Of a DNA stretch of 41,154 bases, positions 36,312 to 41,154 are shown one piece after another; within the stretch, counting starts at the first letter, position 1; each line of letters opens with the position of its first letter. The position numbers were made by a program, and so were the translations under genes. The stretch comes from Eubacteriales bacterium. GTDB taxonomy: Bacteria; Bacillota; Clostridia; Saccharofermentanales; Fastidiosipilaceae. Below the pieces are notes generated by a model that worked only from the letters and a program-made list of their open reading frames with translations, was not told where the DNA came from and searched no databases. The stretch lies in NCBI GenBank assembly GCA_030537565.1, contig JAUNVS010000011.1:1-41154 (forward strand). The letters are read 5' to 3'.

Positions 36312-37316
36312 TTGTACGAGTTTCATAAGCTGCGAAAAGTTCTGGTCGCCTTTTTACTCCTCCTTCTTGTAGGAACACTTGGCTACACCTTTTTCCTAAA
36401 GATATCTCTGCTAAAGGCCTTTTACATGACCGTCATAACGATCTCGACGGTTGGGTATAAGGAAGTTTCAAATATGACCCCTGAAGCGATCGTATTCACG
36501 ATCATTATCATCTTTCTGGGGCTTGGTATCGTTGGTTATGCCCTCACCTCGCTCGCAATGGTCTTTGTCGAAGGGCATGTTCATAAGATTTGGAGAGGTC
36601 ATCTCATGGAAAATCGTATTAAGAAAATGGAAGGTCACTACATCATCTGCGGCTATGAGGTGATCAGTGAGGAAATTCGTAAGGAACTCGAAATTGAGAA
36701 GCTCGAATACGTCTTTATTGAAGACGACATGGAGACGGTTCAGGAACTTCTCGAACGTAAGATCTGCGCATTCCATGGGAGTAGCACGCAAGAAAAAGAC
36801 CTGCTCGCTGTCGGAATTAAACAGGCCCGCGGGCTCGTCACAGCCATGTCAGAGGATGTCGACAATATCGTTACCGTCCTTACAGCGCGTGATTTAAATC
36901 CCGATATCCACATTGTATCTCTCGCGAATGAGGCACAGTCTGAGGAGAAGCTAAAACGAGTTGGGGCAGATGCCGTCCTCTCGACCTCGAAGATCAGCGG
37001 CCGTCGCCTCGCGGCACTCCTGACGAAGCCACACGTCATCTCTTTTCTCGATGTTTTGACCAAGATGGGCGACATTGAGATTGACCTCGAAGAAGTAACG
37101 ATCGGTCCGAAGTCGGAACTAGTCGACAAGAGTCTGGCCGAGGCGCAGATTCCTGCGAAGACAGGCCTGGTAGTCTTTGCGATTAAAAAAGAAGGGCGTT
37201 ATCTCGAACTCAATCCATCGGGAAATTTGATCCTCGGTGTGGGCGATGTCCTCCTCATCCTCGGACGCGAGACGAAGATTAAAAAGCTACGCAGTCTTGC
37301 CCAGGATTTTCGCTAG
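36312..37316 (+). CDS. Potassium-channel protein with RCK/TrkA domains
   Basis: 334 residues from a TTG start at 36312 with AAAGGA upstream. Two membrane helices (about 9-28 and 60-85) flank a pore loop with the filter T46-V-G-Y49-K-E, where classic potassium channels have TVGYGD. Then a TrkA-N/RCK Rossmann-like domain (HYIICGYEVISEEIRKEL, residues 109-126; VSLANEAQSEEKLKRVGADAVLS) and a TrkA-C domain at the C-terminus (LVDKSLAEAQIPAKTGLVVFAI, GVGDVLLILGR). The nucleotide loop lacks the usual GxGxxG glycines. It is 80 bases after the LacI gene. An ATG at 36293 with a better ribosome binding site opens an 11-codon frame that overlaps this start in another frame. Ion selectivity and ligand are unproven. 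Confidence 0.87.
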   Translation: MYEFHKLRKVLVAFLLLLLVGTLGYTFFLKISLLKAFYMTVITISTVGYKEVSNMTPEAIVFTIIIIFLGLGIVGYALTSLAMVFVEGHVHKIWRGHLMENRIKKMEGHYIICGYEVISEEIRKELEIEKLEYVFIEDDMETVQELLERKICAFHGSSTQEKDLLAVGIKQARGLVTAMSEDVDNIVTVLTARDLNPDIHIVSLANEAQSEEKLKRVGADAVLSTSKISGRRLAALLTKPHVISFLDVLTKMGDIEIDLEEVTIGPKSELVDKSLAEAQIPAKTGLVVFAIKKEGRYLELNPSGNLILGVGDVLLILGRETKIKKLRSLAQDFR

Positions 37317-37339
37317 ACGCCTCCCACTACTACCCCTCT

Positions 37340-37358
37340 TCTGATCAGAGTATTTTTT
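37340..37358 (+). terminator. Weak terminator candidate after the channel gene
   Basis: Short palindrome TCTGATCAGA followed by GTATTTTTTG, 24 bases after the stop. The stem is only four pairs, so activity is uncertain. Confidence 0.3.
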
Positions 37359-37481
37359 GCCTTTCGTTTTAAAAAGACTTCTCTAAACTTAGATCTATGC
37401 GCCGCAATTCTCTGCTATCATAGGTGGAGAACGAACGATTTTCTTTTATGTTTTGGCTTCCCCAGCACCACTTTCGCCAGG

Positions 37482-37556
37482 GATCCCCACCCGCTGTTTC
37501 CTGGGGATCGCCACGATTACAACGACTTTCAGTCAGTTCTCACAGTTATCTGTGAG
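37482..37556 (+). promoter_or_regulatory. Two leader hairpins upstream of the heptad-repeat gene
   Basis: GATCCCCA / TGGGGATC (37482-37489 with 37502-37509) and CTCACAG-TTAT-CTGTGAG (37539-37556) are both perfect. The second ends 24 bases before the start codon. They have no T-run, so they are not simple terminators; a role in translation control or mRNA stability is possible but unproven. Confidence 0.4.
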
Positions 37557-37579
37557 GCGTTAAGAAAGCAGGTCCCATC

Positions 37580-40291
37580 GTGATGACTTCGAGAAAACTA
37601 AACTCCCATTCCCGACGAGTCTTCGCGCTCGCACTATCTCTCAGCATTCTTCTTCCTGCCCTACTCTACGCAGACGAGGCGGATTCGCCGCTGCAACGAA
37701 GTGAAACGGTCTATGTAAACCAGGTGGACGGGCACATTGAAGATGAGCATGTCTCAGTCTGGATCTCAGGACCGGAGGGCTTTGCAATTGATGAAGCAAC
37801 AAATCTGAAGTCGATCACGGATGTGATGACGGATGCCCCCCTCCCAATTGATGAAACTGGCCGTCTCGTCTTACGCGCCAACTCAGGAGATCTCTACTAT
37901 CGTGGTACGAGTCAGCGCCAGCTCCCCCTCGATCTTCGCGTCGAATACCGCCTAGATGGCGAGCTCCTCAATGCCGAGGCTCTCGAGGGTCGCTCTGGAC
38001 ATCTTGAGGTAACAGTTTCTGCAAAAAATCCAATCCGCGAAGAGCGTTCGATCCAGGGAGAAACAACGCAGGTTTCTGCCCCCTACTTGGTTCTCGTTTT
38101 TTATTCTCTACCGAATAGCCAAGTTAAGAATATTCAGAGCGATGATTTCAGTCTGAGTAAGGATGGGAAGAATAGTCTATGCCTCGCCCTGATGACGCCA
38201 GGTCTTCGCGAGAGCTTCTCGGAAGAGGATCGAGACAGCGAAGAGCTCGATTTTCTCCGGGATCAACTTCATCTCGAGCTCGAGGTGGAGGACTTTGAAG
38301 TCCAAGACTTTTTTGTACTCTACAGTAATCAGTTTTTCCGAAGTGATCGCTTCAAAGGCTTCGACGGCATCGATGATCTCCGAGAGGGGCTCTCCGAGCT
38401 TGAAACGAAGGGTCAGGAGCTCCTCAATGCGGGCCGTGAAATTCAGTCCGGTGATGCGGAGCTCGATGATGGGATCAGTGACTTAAGCGAGGGTTTCGAT
38501 GAGCTCAGTGACGGTGGGACGAAGCTAGCCTCCGGTGTGAAGAGTCTCAGCGAGGCGGCATCGGAGCTCGGTTCTGGAGCAGATGAGCTTGCCGATGGCC
38601 AGGATCAGTTTGCTGGGAGTAGCCAGGACTTTGCTACGCAGCTACTGAAGCTACTTACAGGCGTCGGTGAGCTAAAGACGGCAGCCGACACGCTCTCCCA
38701 AGGTGCAACGAGGATCGGCGAGGGGATTACTAGCGTGAAAACAGGGACCTCAAACCTCGTCGATGGACTCGGCCAGGCCGCGGATGCCACCGATCAATTT
38801 ACGACGGGAATCGGCACTCTCAGCGAAGCAGCCAACAGCATTCAGTTAGGTCAAAAGCAGCTCAGTGATGGTCTCTCAAGCCTCAACAGTGCTGCGGGGG
38901 ATCTCAGCACTGGCAATAAGAAACTCAACGAGGGGCTCGCGCCTCTGGTGACTGGAATTAAAAGCTTTAGTGATGAGATGACGTCGCTGACTGAGGATCT
39001 GGAGAAACTCGGGCAGCTGAGCGAAGCGGTCACTTCGATGAGCAATAGTATTGAAACGGGCTTCAGCGATTTGGTAGAGGCCCAAAACACTTTGGCGACG
39101 AGCAATACCCAGATTGCAGATAAGCTCGACCAGCTGGCTACGGCGCTTGAAAATGCGGACGATCCCTCGACAGCCATTGCCAACATCGCAGCGCAAATTG
39201 CGGCAGAGGTCGAAAATCTCTATCAACTGGCTGGCAGCCTCGAGGTGACTGCAGCGGGCCTGAGCGATGACTCGGCGATTGAAGCCCTAAACACGGCCGC
39301 CGCTCAAATTCGCTCGGATGCCGATTCCCTAGCTAGCCTGTCTTGGCCCTCTGCTTCTACGGATGTCTCGGGCGTTGTAACTGCCCTCCGCGAACTGGCC
39401 ACAGCCAATCGCAACTTGGCAGCCTCCAACACCCAAATCGCGGATACGCTCAGCAACTCGAAAACCTCCCTCTGCGAGGGTCTCGGCCAAGTCAGTACCG
39501 CTCTAAGTTCCATTGATCAAAAGCTACCCAAGCTCAAAACGGCCCTATCTGAACTTGAAAAGGTGAATACGGCGATGAGTGCCCTCCTCGATGCCAGTGC
39601 CAAGCTCGCCGATGGGGCCAGCGCCCTCAGTTCAGGCTTAAAAGAGGCCCACAGTGCTTCCGAATCCCTCCATACGGCCAATTCGGAACTCGCCACAGGT
39701 CTCAAGCAAGTCGCGATAAAAATCGCCGATCTCAGTGATGGGCTTAAACAGAGTCACGAGGGCGCCAGGGCCCTCCTCACGGGACTAAGCGAGCTCGAAA
39801 CGGCCAGCAATGAGTTTACTTCTGGTTTTGCCAAATGGAATACAGGCTTCTCCGAGGCCAATGATGGCCTCAAGCAGGCCTCCGACGGGGCCCAAAAGCT
39901 TGCCGATGCCAGTGCCAAGTTGAACGAGGGTGCGGATAAGCTTGCTGATGGACTCAGCCGTTTGCAATCGGAGGGTCTAAGTGAACTGAGTACTGGCATT
40001 AGCGATTTCAACAGTGGTCTCTCTGAGGCTAATTCCGGCATTAAATCTCTGAGCGAGGGTAGTACGAAGCTCCGCGAAGGCCTCGCTGAATTCGTCGATG
40101 GACTCAGCCGCTACCAGGACGAGGGCGTTCATAAGCTTCGTAATGAAATGGAAACGAAGCTAAACAAGTTTGACCGCTATCTCGAGCTAAAGGATGTTTG
40201 GCGGGAGCTTGCAGACCGAGAGAAGAGTTTCTCCCTCGATGAAGCAGATGAAGTCCCCTCGCAGGTGAGCTTTATCTGTAAGCTTCGCTAG
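37580..40291 (+). CDS. Exported heptad-repeat coiled-coil protein (xxxLxxG type)
   Basis: 903 residues (GTG 37580 or ATG 37583; the second is equally good). Residues 1-32 are a signal peptide (VFALALSLSILLPALLYADEA). Residues 35-260 form a beta-rich domain (ETVYVNQVDGHIEDEHVSVWI; LDLRVEYRLDGELL) that I recognise only as a recurring partner of these repeats. From about 270 to 860 there are dozens of seven-residue units of the form LxxGxxxL (LSEGFDEL, LASGVKSL, LADGASAL), as in YhgE/Pip-type proteins, predicted to form long coiled coils. A sub-block is repeated: ATSNTQIADKL and AASNTQIADTL. No membrane segment follows; the end is VSFICKLR. YhgE relatives have flanking membrane helices, which are absent here. 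The function is unknown; a surface-attached rod or envelope stabiliser is a guess. Confidence 0.83.
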   Translation: MMTSRKLNSHSRRVFALALSLSILLPALLYADEADSPLQRSETVYVNQVDGHIEDEHVSVWISGPEGFAIDEATNLKSITDVMTDAPLPIDETGRLVLRANSGDLYYRGTSQRQLPLDLRVEYRLDGELLNAEALEGRSGHLEVTVSAKNPIREERSIQGETTQVSAPYLVLVFYSLPNSQVKNIQSDDFSLSKDGKNSLCLALMTPGLRESFSEEDRDSEELDFLRDQLHLELEVEDFEVQDFFVLYSNQFFRSDRFKGFDGIDDLREGLSELETKGQELLNAGREIQSGDAELDDGISDLSEGFDELSDGGTKLASGVKSLSEAASELGSGADELADGQDQFAGSSQDFATQLLKLLTGVGELKTAADTLSQGATRIGEGITSVKTGTSNLVDGLGQAADATDQFTTGIGTLSEAANSIQLGQKQLSDGLSSLNSAAGDLSTGNKKLNEGLAPLVTGIKSFSDEMTSLTEDLEKLGQLSEAVTSMSNSIETGFSDLVEAQNTLATSNTQIADKLDQLATALENADDPSTAIANIAAQIAAEVENLYQLAGSLEVTAAGLSDDSAIEALNTAAAQIRSDADSLASLSWPSASTDVSGVVTALRELATANRNLAASNTQIADTLSNSKTSLCEGLGQVSTALSSIDQKLPKLKTALSELEKVNTAMSALLDASAKLADGASALSSGLKEAHSASESLHTANSELATGLKQVAIKIADLSDGLKQSHEGARALLTGLSELETASNEFTSGFAKWNTGFSEANDGLKQASDGAQKLADASAKLNEGADKLADGLSRLQSEGLSELSTGISDFNSGLSEANSGIKSLSEGSTKLREGLAEFVDGLSRYQDEGVHKLRNEMETKLNKFDRYLELKDVWRELADREKSFSLDEADEVPSQVSFICKLR

Positions 40292-40427
40292 GACTGCCCG
40301 CCTGACTAATCGATGACCCGGCCAGCCGAGCGCCTAGCTTCTTCGCCGACCGCCTGGGGCTGCTTCGCTGACCAAGCCACCGGCCGACTGACCGACCGAA
40401 GAAGCAGCTCAGCGGCTACAGCTCCGA
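40292..40427. other. GC-rich repetitive spacer between convergent genes
   Basis: 136 bases rich in GACCGA/GCCGAC repeats. GCTTCTTCG (40337-40345) is complementary to CGAAGAAGC (40397-40405) across a 51-base loop. There is no T-run, so I do not call a terminator. It is compositionally unlike the rest of the window. Confidence 0.45.
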
Positions 40428-41154
40428 CTAAGCGTTGAGTGCCCGGAATCGACGGGCGCGGGTCTTTTCATCCGCTAGGGAATAACCGAAGAAGCCTAGA
40501 AGTTCGCCGACGGCATGGTACTCCCCGTGTTGATAACAGATCAAATTTGCTCGGCTCAGATGCATCGCATTTTTCGCATCGAAGAGGGCAGCATGCGCCC
40601 GCACTTGAACAATCTCTGCGATGAAGAGGTCATGACTTCCCAGCTCGATGATCTGACGCAGCTTACATCCGAGAACAAGCGGAGACGCATGGATGGCTGG
40701 AGCGATCTCGAGGCCCTCAAGCTTTTCGGCTTCGAGGCCGAGGGTCTCCCATTTGTTTTGCTCACGCCCTGACTTAACGCCACAGAAATCACAGGCCTCT
40801 GCCAGTTGCCGTGAGACGAGGTTGACAACAAATTCCCCCGACTTAGAAATGAGCTCATGGCTGTACCGTGACTTTCTAAGCGAGATACTGAGCATCGCAG
40901 GGTCCGAACAGATCGTTCCAGTCCAAGCGACTGTAACAATGTTCGGGAGCGCCCCGTTTTCAGCGGCTGAACTTACCATGACGACTGGAACCGGAGCGAG
41001 CTGAGTCCCCGCTTTTAAATAGCGGGCGGAAGCGTCGTAGCCAGGGGATGCAAATCCGCCAACGGTGTTCGGCGACTTCGGCCTCTGGAATCCTTGAGAG
41101 CGCCCTTGGTCTGAACTGCCTACCCCCCGTCCCCGCTTGTGATACCATTCTGAT
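40428..41154 (-). CDS. Flavin-reductase-domain protein, 5' end unresolved
   Basis: FMN-binding split-barrel flavoprotein. The recognisable fold begins at about 41015 with LKAGTQLAPVPVVMVSS, then NIVTVAWTGTICSDPAMLSISLRKSRYSHELI (FMN phosphate contact region), FVVNLVSRQLAEACDFCGVKSGREQNKW, and the C-terminal LICYQHGEYHAVGELLGFFG. The first ATG in frame (40979) would cut off the conserved PVPVV strand. The frame stays open beyond it to the window edge with no ATG, GTG or TTG, and the translated extension (GRSQGFQRPKSPN) looks non-coding. The true start is therefore either outside the window or obscured by a frameshift around the G-runs near 41124-41135. Proteins of this family often supply reduced flavin or have unknown roles. 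It is convergent with the heptad-repeat gene. Confidence 0.75.
   Translation of the reverse strand, partial: SEWYHKRGRGVGSSDQGRSQGFQRPKSPNTVGGFASPGYDASARYLKAGTQLAPVPVVMVSSAAENGALPNIVTVAWTGTICSDPAMLSISLRKSRYSHELISKSGEFVVNLVSRQLAEACDFCGVKSGREQNKWETLGLEAEKLEGLEIAPAIHASPLVLGCKLRQIIELGSHDLFIAEIVQVRAHAALFDAKNAMHLSRANLICYQHGEYHAVGELLGFFGYSLADEKTRARRFRALNA

Noticed and set aside
40337-40405. Convergent terminator from GCTTCTTCG / CGAAGAAGC
   Set aside because: The loop is 51 bases and there is no T-run on either side.
1-41154. tRNA genes, CRISPR arrays, insertion sequences, phage or defence genes
   Set aside because: Looked for on both strands; no cloverleaf-like segments, regular spacer repeats, transposase motifs or defence-type domains were seen.

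Overview
The window looks like a chromosomal segment of a saccharolytic, probably Gram-positive (Bacillota-like) anaerobe. The reasons are strong GGAGG-type ribosome binding sites, a Cna-B-domain surface protein, a lipobox sugar-binding protein and a DeoR/LacI/AraC set of sugar regulators. The assignment is an inference: two other sugar-binding proteins have signal peptides without a lipobox cysteine, which is unusual for a monoderm. No tRNA, rRNA, CRISPR array, insertion sequence or phage gene was seen.

Layout. (1) 1-3942, minus strand: a beta-helix/Cna-B surface adhesin running off the left edge and a small exported propeller-like protein; each carries a single-base frameshift. (2) 4264-7221, minus: two exported nucleoside hydrolases, each followed by a terminator. 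(3) 7706-18708, minus: an eight-gene glycoside operon, in transcription order lipoprotein binding protein, two MalF/MalG-type permeases, GH2 beta-galactosidase-like enzyme, GH65 phosphorylase, EamA/DMT transporter (with an in-frame stop), AraC regulator and beta-phosphoglucomutase. (4) 19078-30014: an L-fucose module, fucI, fucA, RbsA/C/B-type importer, fucU and an FGGY kinase on minus, facing a DeoR regulator and a rhamnulokinase-family kinase on plus. (5) 30086-36231: a ribose module, rbsB, rbsA, rbsC, rbsK on minus, facing a LacI-family regulator on plus. (6) 36312-41154: a potassium-channel/RCK protein, a 903-residue exported heptad-repeat protein and a flavin-reductase-domain protein.

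How the parts fit. The glycoside operon would import an oligosaccharide, remove a beta-galactosyl unit (GH2), phosphorolyse an alpha-glucoside (GH65) to beta-glucose 1-phosphate, and convert that to glucose 6-phosphate (PgmB). The fucose module covers mutarotation, isomerisation, phosphorylation and aldol cleavage of L-fucose. The most interesting link is between regions 2 and 5. Palindromic LacI-type operator candidates of the form GGTTAARCGYTTAACC occur both upstream of the nucleoside hydrolase gene and in the rbs/lacI intergenic region. This suggests one regulon in which exported nucleoside hydrolases release ribose outside the cell and RbsBAC-RbsK takes it up and phosphorylates it.

Four reading-frame breaks (three single-base -1 shifts, two of them in homopolymers, and one amber codon) affect otherwise well-conserved genes. 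They could be consensus errors in the assembly or real decay; only the reads can tell.
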